From Pseudoalteromonas sp. R3 (GTDB lineage: Bacteria; Pseudomonadota; Gammaproteobacteria; Enterobacterales; Alteromonadaceae), in contig NZ_CP034834.1 in assembly GCF_004014715.1 (NCBI RefSeq), positions 868,001 through 932,000 on the forward strand: a stretch of 64,000 nt of DNA, written 5' to 3'. Numbering within the stretch: the first letter of the stretch is position 1; each line of letters begins with the position of its first letter. The translations under genes were made by a program, and so were the position numbers. This document shows, piece by piece, positions 9,004 to 21,500 of the stretch. The notes beneath the pieces were generated by a model. It saw only the letters and a program-made list of their open reading frames with translations. It ran no database searches and was not told where the DNA came from.

Positions 9004-10829
9004 TGATTGCACAATTAGTTAAATCGGCAGCAGACCAAGGCGTTTATCTGTATGCCAAAGAGGGCGCGTTACATTTTGACCTGACGGTGGCCGAATTTCC
9101 GGCCACGCTGAAGCAGGACATCATAGCAAACAAGGCCGAAATCATCGCATTTCTGTCTCATGCACAAAGCGCAGACAGCGAGTCGCAAAGGCCGCAACCC
9201 GGACACTATCCGGATGGCTGCGTCCTCTCTTATACTCAGCAGCGCTTCTGGCTGCTGGAGCAAATGCAATCAGGTCAAAGTCAATACAATATGCCTGTTG
9301 CGCTGAATGTTGAAGGCGCACTGGAACTGACTTTGGTTGAAAAGGTGCTCAGCACTATCGTGGCACGCCATCAGATCCTGCGCACCGTTTATCGTGAGCA
9401 GGATGATGAAGTGCGTCAGCATGTTTTGCAAAACAGTGATGTTACTCTGAGCTTTGTCGATCTCAGTGACTGTGAAGGTGAGCAACAGCAGGCGCAGCTG
9501 TCTCAGTGTCTGCTTGAAGAGGCGCAGCGTCCATTTGATTTGACCCAACAACTTTCGATCCGCGGTCAGTATCTCAAGCTTCAGGGAACCGGCCATACTC
9601 AGCAAGGCGTGTTGTTGCTGACGCTGCACCACATTGCTTCTGACGGCTGGTCTATGGATGTATTGATCAATGAGTTTGTGACTCTGTATCGGGCCTATTC
9701 AGCTGAGCAGGTAAACCCGTTACCTGAACTGGCACTGCAATACGCCGACTTTGCCGTGTGGCAAAGAGACAAAATGCAGGGCGGCGAATTTGAGAAGCAA
9801 CTGACATACTGGCAGCAGGCGCTGGAAGATGCACCGCTGGCACACAGCCTGCCGACCCAGCATCATCGCCCGGAAGTAAAACAAACACAGGGGGCACATG
9901 TCACTGCCACCTTGCCTGCGTATGTAGCACAGCAACTGGGCGAGGTAGCCAGACAGGCTCATCTGAGCCCGTTTATGTTGATGCACGCTGTTTTGGGTGT
10001 GGTACTTAGCCGTCACAGCAACCAGTCAGATATTGTCATTGGCACGCCGGTAGCAAACCGCGCCGATGAGGCTCTGAGCCCGTTGATTGGTTGTTTTGTC
10101 AATACCCTGGCACTGCGCCTGAACACCTGTCACAGCACTCTGGCCGAGTACTTTGCTCATGTTCGTCAGGTGCATATGAACGCCCAGGTCAATCAGGACG
10201 TGCCTTTTGAGCAGCTCATTGATGCCTTGAATCTGCCACGTACTTCGTCTTATACGCCTTTGGTGCAGATCATGCTGACCACCAATGACAAGTTTACCGA
10301 CGGCGCCGATGAATCATCTTTACTGAATCTGCCAGACTTGAGCCTGTCTCCGCTTCAGGGCAGTCATCCGGCCATCAAATTCGATATGGAAATTGCGCTG
10401 AATATCAGCGATAAGCAGATTGAGACCATCTGGAACTACGACGTGGCCTTGTTCGACGCTGAATTTGTAGAGCAGCTAAGTGAACACTTTAACAATGCCC
10501 TGATAGCTCTGGCAGATATGTCTGCTCAGACACGTAGCACCTTGCCTTTGAATCGTCTGTCTATTCTGGGTGACAAGCTCGAATCCTATCTGATCGATGG
10601 TCTGAATAACAATGCTGCTGATTATCCTCTCGAGCAGTGTATTCATGAGATATTTGAGCAGCAGGCGATGCAGACGCCTGATCAGATTGCCGTTAAGTTT
10701 GGCAGTAAACAGCTGACCTATCGTGAGCTTAATGAGCGTGCCAACCAGCTCGCCCATTTCCTGACTCGTGAATATCAGGTTACCCGGATACCTTTATTGG
10801 CTTGTGTGTTGAGCGCTCGCTGGAAATGA
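9003..10829 (+). CDS. NRPS-B, N-terminal part of a frameshifted synthetase (docking domain, C, start of A4)
   Basis: First part of a one-module NRPS subunit. Residues 1-55 resemble a TubC-type docking domain (GVYLYAKEGALHF, then a helix ending NKAEIIAFL), which would bind the C-terminal tail of NRPS-A. The C domain follows at bases 9220-10500; it starts CVLSYTQQRFWLLEQ and carries a canonical HHIASDGWS motif near 9630, the style that joins two L-residues. The adenylation domain begins near 10630 and reads well to QVT, then runs into RIPLLACVLSARWK and a stop at 10829. The alignable reading (QVTPDTFIGLCVERS) returns if one C is added to the CCC at 10783-10785. Starts at the A of TAATG, overlapping the NRPS-A stop by one base. 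With the frame restored, the full protein would be 1174 residues (9003-12526). Either the module is dead here or the base is a sequencing error. Confidence 0.9.
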   Translation: MIAQLVKSAADQGVYLYAKEGALHFDLTVAEFPATLKQDIIANKAEIIAFLSHAQSADSESQRPQPGHYPDGCVLSYTQQRFWLLEQMQSGQSQYNMPVALNVEGALELTLVEKVLSTIVARHQILRTVYREQDDEVRQHVLQNSDVTLSFVDLSDCEGEQQQAQLSQCLLEEAQRPFDLTQQLSIRGQYLKLQGTGHTQQGVLLLTLHHIASDGWSMDVLINEFVTLYRAYSAEQVNPLPELALQYADFAVWQRDKMQGGEFEKQLTYWQQALEDAPLAHSLPTQHHRPEVKQTQGAHVTATLPAYVAQQLGEVARQAHLSPFMLMHAVLGVVLSRHSNQSDIVIGTPVANRADEALSPLIGCFVNTLALRLNTCHSTLAEYFAHVRQVHMNAQVNQDVPFEQLIDALNLPRTSSYTPLVQIMLTTNDKFTDGADESSLLNLPDLSLSPLQGSHPAIKFDMEIALNISDKQIETIWNYDVALFDAEFVEQLSEHFNNALIALADMSAQTRSTLPLNRLSILGDKLESYLIDGLNNNAADYPLEQCIHEIFEQQAMQTPDQIAVKFGSKQLTYRELNERANQLAHFLTREYQVTRIPLLACVLSARWK

Positions 10830-12526
10830 TCATAGGTACTCTGGCTATCCTCAAAGCCGGTGCGGCATACGTACCACTGGATCCGGCCTATCCGCGTCAG
10901 CGTGTCACCTATATGATGGAAAATTCCGGTGTTAAAATCATCCTTTCAACGCACTTTATTATCGAACAACTGGATTTAACCGATTACCACAGCATTTGTA
11001 TTGACGGACTTGGTAATGCACAAGTGGTTCAGACCTTTGTTGATTACCCCACCTATAATCCAAGTGAGTTGGTAAAGGGGCTGACGTCGTCAAATCTGGC
11101 CTATGCCATTTACACCTCGGGCTCGACGGGTAAGCCGAAGGGCGTGCTGCTTGAGCATAAGGGGATAGTGAATATTGCGTTTAACCACCGTCACTACCTG
11201 AAAGTAGATGAGCAAAGCAAGGTCTTACATTTTGCTTCTATGAGCTTTGATGCAGGGACCTGGGAATATGTGATGGCGTTGTTGAGTGGCGCCACTTTGG
11301 TCATTGCTGACAGTGTTCAGCGTTTGTCTCCGGAGAGTATTACTCAGTTACTTCACAGCGAAGCCATTACCCATGTGCTGTTGCCTCCGGCATTTCTGGC
11401 CATGATGGAGTTTCGTGATGACTTAGCACTTAAAGCGCTGGCTGTGGGTGGAGAAGCCTGTGATCAGGAAGTGGTTGAGCAGTGGGGGGGCTCCTACCGG
11501 ATGGTCAATGCCTACGGCCCGACTGAGATCTCTATCTGTGCAACCTGGGCTGAATTGCGTCCCGGGCAGAAAGTCACCATAGGTAAGCCCCTGAAAAATA
11601 CCAGTGCCTTTGTGCTGGACAGTAATCAGGCCTTGTTGTCACCGGGGGTAGTCGGTGAGCTGTACATCAGTGGTGTTGGTCTGGCGCGGGGTTATCACCA
11701 GTTACCTGAGCAAACCGCTGAGCGATTTGTGCCGAATCCTTATTTCGATGGCCACAATAAATGTGTAACCGAAACCTTGTATAAAACAGGGGACCTGGTC
11801 CGATATTTACCCGATGGCGAGCTGGAATATCTGGGGCGTATCGACCAGCAGGTCAAGATCCGGGGCTTCAGAATCGAAATCAGTGAAATAGAAGGTTTAC
11901 TGAGTGAGTGTCTTGATGTGGATGCCGCGGTGGTCACTGTTGTGACCAGTGCAACGGGAGCCAAACACTTAGTGGCCTATGTGCAGCTTAGCAACCAAAT
12001 CGCTGTTAATACGGCCTCTGGCCATGAAAATATTAATGACAGTCAGGCTGCAATCCAGCGGATCAAAACAGAACTGGCAGACAGACTCCCTGATTACATG
12101 GTACCCGGGATGTTTGTGCCAGTATCACAGTGGCCTTTGACCAGTAATGGCAAGATTGATAAGCGCGCACTGCCTGAGCCGGACATGACCGCGATTGAAG
12201 GGGAGTACATAGCGCCCGAAACCAGCAGCGAAAAGCGTTTGGTGGTTATCTGGGCGCAGTTACTGCATTTGCAGGAAAGTGAAATCAGTACCTCAGCCAA
12301 TTTCTTTGCGCTGGGTGGTCACTCCCTGCTGGTTAGTAAGCTGGTCAGAGCTATCACGTCGGACCCGGAATTACAGCTACAACAGATAGACATGCAGGAC
12401 ATTTTTACGGCGCAGTCGCTGGCCCAGCTGGCCCAGCACATTGACTTGCTGCGAATGCAACAGCTCAATGCGCAGGCGGCAGACAGTATCTGCGATCAGG
12501 ATTTAGTTGAGGATGGTGAGATTTAA
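10802..12526 (+). CDS. NRPS-B, C-terminal part after the frameshift (rest of A4, T)
   Basis: Continuation of the previous entry in another frame; it is not an independent gene. The TTG at 10802 is the Leu codon of the conserved LCVERS segment, and no ribosome-binding site precedes it. It holds most of A4 (SGSTG near 11120, YGPTE near 11515, NGKID near 12145) and a carrier domain (GGHSL near 12315). The A4 code is DAWLAGAICK. It resembles Phe codes of the DAWTxAAICK kind, so an aromatic or leucine-like residue is possible, but this is weak. After the T domain comes an acidic tail ending LVEDGEI, a plausible docking peptide for the TubC-type N-terminus of NRPS-C. The stop overlaps the next start (TAATG at 12524-12528). 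If translation cannot cross the indel, A4 lacks its N-terminal part and the pathway would be interrupted here. Confidence 0.9.
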   Translation: MCVERSLEMIIGTLAILKAGAAYVPLDPAYPRQRVTYMMENSGVKIILSTHFIIEQLDLTDYHSICIDGLGNAQVVQTFVDYPTYNPSELVKGLTSSNLAYAIYTSGSTGKPKGVLLEHKGIVNIAFNHRHYLKVDEQSKVLHFASMSFDAGTWEYVMALLSGATLVIADSVQRLSPESITQLLHSEAITHVLLPPAFLAMMEFRDDLALKALAVGGEACDQEVVEQWGGSYRMVNAYGPTEISICATWAELRPGQKVTIGKPLKNTSAFVLDSNQALLSPGVVGELYISGVGLARGYHQLPEQTAERFVPNPYFDGHNKCVTETLYKTGDLVRYLPDGELEYLGRIDQQVKIRGFRIEISEIEGLLSECLDVDAAVVTVVTSATGAKHLVAYVQLSNQIAVNTASGHENINDSQAAIQRIKTELADRLPDYMVPGMFVPVSQWPLTSNGKIDKRALPEPDMTAIEGEYIAPETSSEKRLVVIWAQLLHLQESEISTSANFFALGGHSLLVSKLVRAITSDPELQLQQIDMQDIFTAQSLAQLAQHIDLLRMQQLNAQAADSICDQDLVEDGEI

Positions 12527-15500
12527 TGAATGTACATCAGGCTTTCGAGTTAGCGATATCACAGGGCGTTCATCTGTATGTCGAGCAGGGCAAACTCAAG
12601 TTTAAAGCAGCAAAAGGCAGTATGACTGATGAGCTGAGAAGCGCACTCAAGGAAAACAAAACTCAGCTTATTGAGCTGTTGAGCCAGCAGGCAGAAAAAG
12701 CAACTGTGTTAACTCAGTCTACAGGCAATATTCCTGCTCTGGGGCTAACACACAGCGTGTTGTCTTTTTCACAGCAGCGCCTGTGGTTCTTAGAGCAACT
12801 ACGAGGGCCTTCAGCCGAGTATAATATCCCCCTTGCACTGGATGTGCAGGGTCGAGTGGATTTAGCGGCTGTGGAAGATGCATTCAACGACATAATGGCG
12901 CGCCACACTATTTTGCGCTCCGGTTACTATGACTCTGAAGATGGACCAAGACAGACGATACGCGAGGATGTGGCGCTTAATATCCACCAAATTGATTTGA
13001 GTAATAGCGACGAGCAGGCGACAGAGCTGGCTGCACACATAGAGCGCGATACCCTCAAGCCGTTTGATTTGACTAAAGATGTGCTGTTCAGAGTGACCTA
13101 CCTGTGTACTCACCAGTACAATGATGGCACCCAGCAGGGCGTGTTACTGCTCAATATGCATCATATTGTATCGGATGGCTGGTCGATGGAAATTCTGACC
13201 GGTGAGTTCATTCAGGCGTATCAGGCCAGAGTCAGCGGACAGCTTCCCAGCTGGACGCCATTGCCGCTGCAATATGCGGATTACGCACACTGGCAGCGTG
13301 AGACCCTGACCCAGCAAGCGCTTGCTGAGCAGCTGTCATACTGGCAGCAAAGTTTAGCCGACGCACCTGCGGTACACGGGATCATACCGGACTTTGAACG
13401 ACCTGCCACTAAGCAACTGCACGGTGATCTGGTGCGTAGTGAGCTGGGAGCCACTGAAGCACAAGCGCTGCAAAACTTAGCCCGACAGCACCAGTTAACG
13501 CCCTTTATGCTCATCCACAGTGCACTGGCCTATGTATTATCACGGCACAGCAACAGCAATGATATTGTCATCGGCACCCCGATCGCCAACCGGGGACACG
13601 CAGAGTTAGAGGGCTTGATTGGTTACTTTGCTAATACCCTGGTGCTGCGAGTCAATACCGGGCAGTCCAGTATTGGCGATTATTTTGCTCATGTTAAATC
13701 GGTGCATCTGGGCGCTCAGGCCAATCAGGATGTGCCTTTTGAGCAGCTGGTCGAAAAGCTTAACGTTCCTCGCAGCGGCGCCCATGCGCCGCTGTTTCAG
13801 ATCATGCTGACCACCAATTCTGATTATGGTGTCAGAGATCAGCAATTGGCACTGGATGGTTTACAAATCGCGCAGCGCCCTGCCAGCAGTGTGACGACTA
13901 AGTTTGATTTGGAAATTGAAGTCTCGCTAAACGAGCAGGGCGTGGCGATAGAAATCACCTATGATACAGCCTTGTATCGTGCACACCGTGTGGCCGCCAT
14001 CGCCCAGCACCTGAGTACGGTGTTGACACAGCTGGCCAGGCTGACACCAGCTGACGTGTCTGGAAAGCTAAGCGCATTATCATTGCTGTCTGACGCCGAA
14101 CGTAAGCAGCAACTTGCTGACTGGAATGATACACAGCGTGCCTACCCTCGCCAGTTGTGTGTCCATGAATTATTTGAACAGCAAGCCAAAGCCACGCCGG
14201 ATGCTATCGCCTTGCGTTTTGACGGACTTACCATGAGCTATGAGTCACTCAATACCAAAGCGAATCAGCTGGCGCATTATCTGCGTACTGAGCATAACAT
14301 CGGCCCTGATACTCTGGTTGGCTTGTGCACCGAGCGCTCATTTGAGATGGTGATTGGCATCTGGGGCATTCTCAAGGCTGGCGGTGCGTATGTGCCACTG
14401 GACCCTGAATTGCCATCTGGTCGGCTGAATTATTTGATTGAAGATGCCAGCGCTAATGTGGTGTTAAGTACACAAGAGGTGATTGAGCGGGTATCGCTCG
14501 GCGATGCGACGGTCATTGCACTGGACGGCTTCGACTTTGCTGCATACTCGGGTTCGAATATTGCGGTGAGCGACATCGGCCTGACAGCCAATCATCTTGC
14601 CTATGCCATTTATACCTCGGGCTCCACCGGTCAACCCAAGGGCGTGTTGCTGGAACATCAGGCGCTGCATAACCGCATCGACTGGATGGACAATGAATAC
14701 GGGTGTGAGCCACAGGATAAAATCTTACAAAAAACGCCCTACAGTTTTGATGTTTCGGTATGGGAATTCGTCTGGCCTATGCTCAAAGGGGCCGAGCTGG
14801 TTATCGCTAAACCGGGCGGACACAAAGACCCCGCTTATCTGAGCGAGCTGATTGAGAAAACGGGTGTAACTAAATTGCACTTTGTTCCCTCTATGCTGGG
14901 TGTGATGCTGGAGCATGGCGACCTGGCCAGGTGCAGTACTATCAGGCAGGTGTTCTGTAGTGGAGAGGCCCTGCAGGTAAGCCATGTAGAGCAGTTTAAA
15001 GTCCGGCTGCCTGAGGCGCAGCTGCACAACCTCTATGGTCCGACGGAAGCAGCCATCGATGTCAGCTACTGGGATTGTGCTTTGCCCCACGGCAGCAGCA
15101 TTCCTATCGGTAAGCCCATCCAGAATATTCAGCTATACATACTGGACGATGGGCTTAATCTATTGCCACAAGGCGCCTGCGGCGAGTTACACATTGGTGG
15201 TGATGGCCTGGCAAGGGGCTATCATAACCGCCCTGAGTTGACCGAAGAGCGCTTTATCGCCAATCCATTTTATCCGCAAAGCCCCGGTAAACGTCTGTAT
15301 AAAACCGGCGACCTGGTGCGTTTTCGTGAAGACGGCAACATTGAATATATGGGGCGGCTGGACCATCAGGTCAAGATCCGGGGTCAGCGCATTGAGCTGG
15401 GTGAAATCGAATACCACATTGGTGAGCACGCACAGGTCGATTCAGCCCTGGTCCTGGCAATGAAGGATGATAAAGGTAATCAGAGACTGGTTGCCTACGT

Positions 15501-18500
15501 TAAGCCGTCTGCTGAATTGACTGAAGAGACACAGCAGGCGCTGATTGCCTCTGTACAGGAACAGCTGGGTGAGTCGCTGGCCGATTATATGATCCCGGCA
15601 AATTTCGTATTGTTAAACGAGTGGCCACAAACGCCCAACGGTAAAATTGATCGTAAAGCGCTGCCAGTGCCGCAAAGTCTCGGCTATGAAGTGGCATATG
15701 TGGCCCCAATCACCGAGCAGGAAAAGGTGTTGGCCGAGTTATGTGCTGAGCTGTTAACCCTTGAGCTTGACGAAGTCAGCATGGCCGCCAACTTCTTTGA
15801 GTTAGGCGGGCATTCACTGATGGTGATGGAGTTGGTCAGCCGGTTGAAAAAGCAAGGCTGGAGCACCTCGGTACAGGCGCTGTTTAATGCCCGGGTGTTG
15901 GGCGAAATGGCCAAAACCATCACTGATGGCTCACCGCAGAGCGCCCCTGAACTGCCGCAAAATGGCATCCCGGCGCAATGTACACGGATCACCCCGGACA
16001 TGGTAACGCTGGCCTCGATGACTCAGAGCGAGCTGGATTCGCTGGCACAGCGCATTCCCGGCGGGGCTGCAAACATCGCGGATATCTATCCGCTGGCTCC
16101 TTTGCAGGAGAGTATTTTCCTGGTTCATAGTGCAACGGAAAAAACCGACCCTTATGTGACTACCATCACACTGGAGTTTGGCTGCAAAGATGAAATTGAC
16201 CGGTTTGTCACACGTTTCAATCAGATCATTGCACGCTATGATGTGCTGCGTACATTGGTCGCGTGGCGCGAGCGTCAAGCCCCTTTACAGCTGGTGTTGC
16301 GCCATTGTGAATTGCTGCCAACCTGGTTGTCTTTCTCTGGTCAGCAAGATGCCAGACAAAAACTAGACGCTTACGTGGCACAAGGCATACATCGTATGGA
16401 TCTGGAGCTGGCGCCTTTGGTGCAACTGGAGCTGGCCCACGACCCCGTCACAGATAAATACTGTGGCGTGCTTAAAGAGCACCACATTTTGCTCGATCAT
16501 ATCTCAGTTGAAATGATTATGACTGAGCTGGCAATGGATGAGCAAGCCTTCCGGCAATTGCCAGAACCTCTGGCGTATCGACAATTTATTGCTCAAACAC
16601 TGCACAATGCCGAGCACCTGAATACCCGTGACTATTTTACCGAGCAACTGGGTGATATCGACACGCCCTGCCATCCGTTTGGGCTGGACAGCACCCAAGC
16701 CGATGAGCTGCATTGTAACGATTTGCATGTTGAGCTGACTCTGGAGCAATCGCAACAGATCCGCACCCAGATGCAACAGCGAGGCATGAGCCCGGCGGCA
16801 TTTTTCCACCTGGCCTGGGCCATGGTAGTGTCGGCCTGTAGTCAGAGCCGGGATGTGGTATTTGGTACTGTGTTGTCGGGCAGAATGAGTGGCCAGCAGG
16901 GTATTGAGCAGATGATGGGGATGATGATCAATACCCTGCCTCTGCGTGTTAATCTGGCTGATAAACCGGCAGCAGTGCTGTTAGAGCAGGTCGACAAGTC
17001 TCTGCTCGGGTTAATGCCTTACGAGCAGGCATCGCTGACTGAAGCGCAGGCATGCAGTGGTGTCAGCACACAAACACCGTTATTCAGCGCCATTTTCAAT
17101 TATCGTCACTCCCGTCTGGCTGAAGCGTCAGCGCAAGACGGCGCACAGGCCACAGCCGCCAGAGAGCGCACTAACTATCCATTTAACTTATGTGTAGATG
17201 ACTGGGGTGAGGGTTTTTCTTTCAACCTGCAGGTTGAGCGCTCTGTTGATATTAACGCGGTGTGTGACTATGTTGCTTGCGCCATCGAACAGTTACTGAG
17301 TGCACTGAATAAAGAGTCAGACACACCTGTGGCACAGCTGGCGGTACTGACTGAGGCACAGCAGGATGCCCTGATGCTGGCGAATGTCGGCGAAGTGGTA
17401 AGCATAGATAGCGTGAGCAGTATTCAGGCCCGATTCGAGCGTCAGGTGGCCAGAGTTGGCGAGCGCACTGCACTGGTGTACCAACAAGAGTCGCTGACCT
17501 ATCATGAACTGAACGCGCGGGCGAACGCACTGGCACACTACCTGATTGACGCACACGATATCCGCTCGGATACTCTGGTAGGCCTGTGTGTGGGTCGCGG
17601 CGTTAATATGATTGTGGGCATACTGGCAATACTTAAAGCCGGTGGTGCTTATGTGCCGCTTGATCCAAATTACCCGCAAGAGCGTCTCGATTTTATCTGT
17701 CAGGATGCTGGTGTGGTACTGGTGCTGAGTGAAGATCAGGTAGCTGATGCGTTAGCGATACAAGACACGCCTGTTATCGACCTTAATCAGCTGCCACTAA
17801 CCGGCTACAGCACCGATAATGTGCAGCTGGCAGCGCATACATCAGACAACCTGGCTTATGTCATTTACACCTCAGGCTCCACGGGCAAACCAAAAGGGGT
17901 GCTGCAAACCCACCGTAATGTGGGCCGTTTGTTTGATGTGACTCAGCCCGATTTTAACTTCAGTGAAGACGATTGCTGGTGTGTGTTCCACTCCTTTGCC
18001 TTCGATTTCAGTGTCTGGGAGATCTGGGGCGCCTTGTTGTTTGGCGGCAAACTGCTGATGCCGAGCCTGGATGAAGTCAAAGACAGTCAGTTGTTTGTAG
18101 AACTGTGTCAGCGCAACGCACTGACCATTCTTAACCAGACGCCGAGTGCCTTTAAACAGCTCACCGAATATCTGGTTGCGACCCGGCAGGCGCTGCCCTC
18201 ATTGCGTAGCATCGTATTTGGTGGGGAAGGGCTTACGCCAAGTCACGTTACCCAATGGTGGACGCACTTTGCGAGTCAGCCAACTGAGCTGATTAATATG
18301 TACGGGATCACAGAAACCACAGTACATGTGACCTATAAACGCATTGAGCCGGGTGCGCAAATCAATATCGGCAGACCGCTGCGCGACCAGCATATTGTAT
18401 TGCTGGACGACGCGTTAAAGCTGGTACCTAAAGGGTGTGCGGGCGAAATCTATGTCGGCGGGGCTGGCCTGGCACTGGGCTACCTGAACCGCGAAGCACT

Positions 18501-21500
18501 CAGTGCTGAACGTTTTATTGACAACCCATTCGACAGGGGACGCTATCCCTGGCTGGGTGAACGCTTGTATCGTGCTGGTGATTTAGCGCGTTATGACGAG
18601 CAGGGCGAGCTGCATTATCTGGGCCGTCAGGATGACCAGGTGAAAATTCGCGGTCACCGCATTGAACTGGGCGAAGTTGAAAACCGTATCGCCGAGCTGA
18701 CCATGGTTGACTCAGCCCTGGTACTGGCTGTACCTGCTGTGGATGGCACACTGCAACTGGTTGCCTATGTCAAAAGTGCGCAGGACAGTGCTGATGAGCA
18801 CTGGCTAAGCCATTTAAAAGAGGCGCTTGGTGAGCAGTTACCGGCATACATGCTACCAGGCGCTATCGTCACTGTGCAGCAATGGCCGCTGACAGCCAAT
18901 GGCAAGGTCGACAGGCGCGCCTTGCCTGCGCCAGATAGCGGACTTGCTCAGCAAGCGTATGTTGCCCCGCGTAATGATACCGAGTACACCCTGGTTGGGA
19001 TCTGGGCCGAGTTGCTTAAGCTTGAGCACAGTCAGGTTAGCGTCGAGGCGAATTTCTTCGAGCTTGGCGGGCATTCTTTACTCCTTATGAAGCTGCTTGC
19101 GGGGATCCGCGAGCAACTCAACTGTGAGCTGAGCGTGAAGGATATCTTTGCGGCCACCACCATTGCACAGCAAGCGCTGCGGGTCGCGCAGCAGGCTAAT
19201 ACTGTGGTGCAGCCACCCATTGTTGCGCAACCTCGTGAGGCAAATGCCCACCTGCCATTATCGTTTGCTCAGCAGCGTCTGTGGTTTATCGATAAACTCA
19301 ATGGCAGCAGTGCCGAGTACAATATGCCGGTGGCATTTGATGTTGATGGCGAGTTAGACCTGGATGCGGCACAAGCCGCGTTAAATTGCCTGATTGCCCG
19401 GCATGAAGCGTTACGTACAGTATATCTGGAACAGGATGCGGAGCCTGTCCAACTGATCCGCAGTAAGGTGCAGCTGACGCTGACTCTGCATGACCTAAGC
19501 GACCTGAATGAGCACACCAAAGCAGACCGGCTCAGTCAGTTGCTCAAAGAAGATGCGTTAACGCCATTTAAGCTGGATAGCGACCTGATGCTGCGTGCTC
19601 AGTATATCCTGCTGAATTATGCCGCTCAGGGTGAGGCGCAGCGTGGTGTGCTGGCGTTCAATATGCACCATATTGCCTCGGATGGCTGGTCAGTTGAGCT
19701 GATGTCGAACGAGTTTATGGCGCTGTACCAAGCTGCCACTCAGGGCACCGAGGCTTCCTTGTTGCCTTTAGCTATCCAGTATGCCGATTATGCCTTGTGG
19801 CAACGCGACTGGCTGAGTCAGGAGCAAGGAGGGGCAAAAGCGCTGGAAACACAGCTCAATTACTGGCGTGAAACATTGGCTGATGCGCCGGCGGTGCATA
19901 GTCTGCAACTGGATAAAGCCCGTCCGGAAGAAAAAGCATTCAATGCCAATGGCTTCACCAGTCTATTGCCAGGCTCGCTGAGTCAGGGTCTCAAAGCGTT
20001 TGCCGAAGCGGCGCGGATCACGCCATTTATGCTGGTACACAGTGCGCTGGCCTATGTTTTGTCGCGGCACAGTAATCAGCAGGATATTGTGATTGGCACG
20101 CCGGTGGCGAATCGTGCCCAGCCAGAAGTGGCTGGTCTTATCGGATACTTTGCCAATACTCTGGTACTGCGTGTGAACACCCATCATTCTAGTCTGGGTG
20201 ACTATCTTGCTCATGTGAAAGACGCTCATATTGGTGCACAATCGCATCAGGATGTGCCGTTTGAACAGCTGGTTGATGCGTTACAGATCCCGCGTTCAAC
20301 GGCTTACAGTCCGGTGTTCCAGATAATGCTGACAACCAACTCAGAATTTGCCCTGGCAGAGCAACCAGAGCAGGGACTGGCAGGACTGACGTTTACCCCA
20401 AGACTGCCACAGGCCTGTTCGACCAAGTTTGATATTGAAATTAATATCGACCTGGATGAGGCCGGACTGACCGTCAACTGGTTGTATGATTGTGCTCTGT
20501 TCACGGAGCAACACATCGCAGCGCTGGATAAACATCTGCAAGGCGTACTCAGATATCTGGCGCGACTGACTCAGGCTCAGCTAGCCAACCCGATGGATAC
20601 ACTCCCGCTGCTATCTGAACAGGAACGTTATGAACAGTTACACCAATGGAATGATACGGTGCGGGAATATGATCAAGCGCTGTGTGTCCACGAATTGTTT
20701 GAGCAGCAGGTTGTAAAATCGCCCAATCAGACAGCTTTACGTTTTGGCGCTCAGACCATGAGCTATCGTGAACTTAATACCAGAGCGAACCAGCTTGCAG
20801 ATTATCTGCGCAATGAACACGGCGTTGGACCAGACACTTTAGTGGGGCTGTGTGTAGAACGCTCATTTGAAATGGTCATTGGGATCTGGGGGATTTTGAA
20901 AGCCGGCGGAGCTTATGTGCCGCTGGATCCTGAGTTACCCAGCGCCAGGCTGAACTATCTGGTTGCCGATGCCAGTGCCCGGGTCGTGCTCAGCACGCAA
21001 GAGGTCGCTGCGCGTGTTATGCTGGGCGAGGCCTGTGTTATTGAGCTTGATGGCTTTAATTATCACGCCTACAGCGATGCCGATATTGCACCGAGCGACA
21101 TTGGCCTGAGCGCCCGCAACCTGGCCTATACCATTTACACCTCAGGCTCTACGGGTATGCCCAAAGGCGTGCTGCTTGAGCACCAGGCGCTGCATAACCG
21201 CATCGACTGGATGGACAATGAATATCATTGCGGACCCGACGACAAGATACTACAGAAAACGCCTTACAGCTTTGATGTGTCGGTGTGGGAGTTTGTCTGG
21301 CCGATGCTCAAAGGTGCAGAGCTGGTGATTGCTAAGCCGGGCGGCCACAAAGACCCGGGCTACCTGAGCGACCTGATTGTTGAGACAGGCATCACCAAAT
21401 TGCACTTTGTGCCGTCTATGCTGGGCGTCATGCTGGAGCATGGTGACTTGAGCCGTTGTACGTCAATCCAGCAGGTCTTCTGTAGTGGTGAAGCCTTGCA

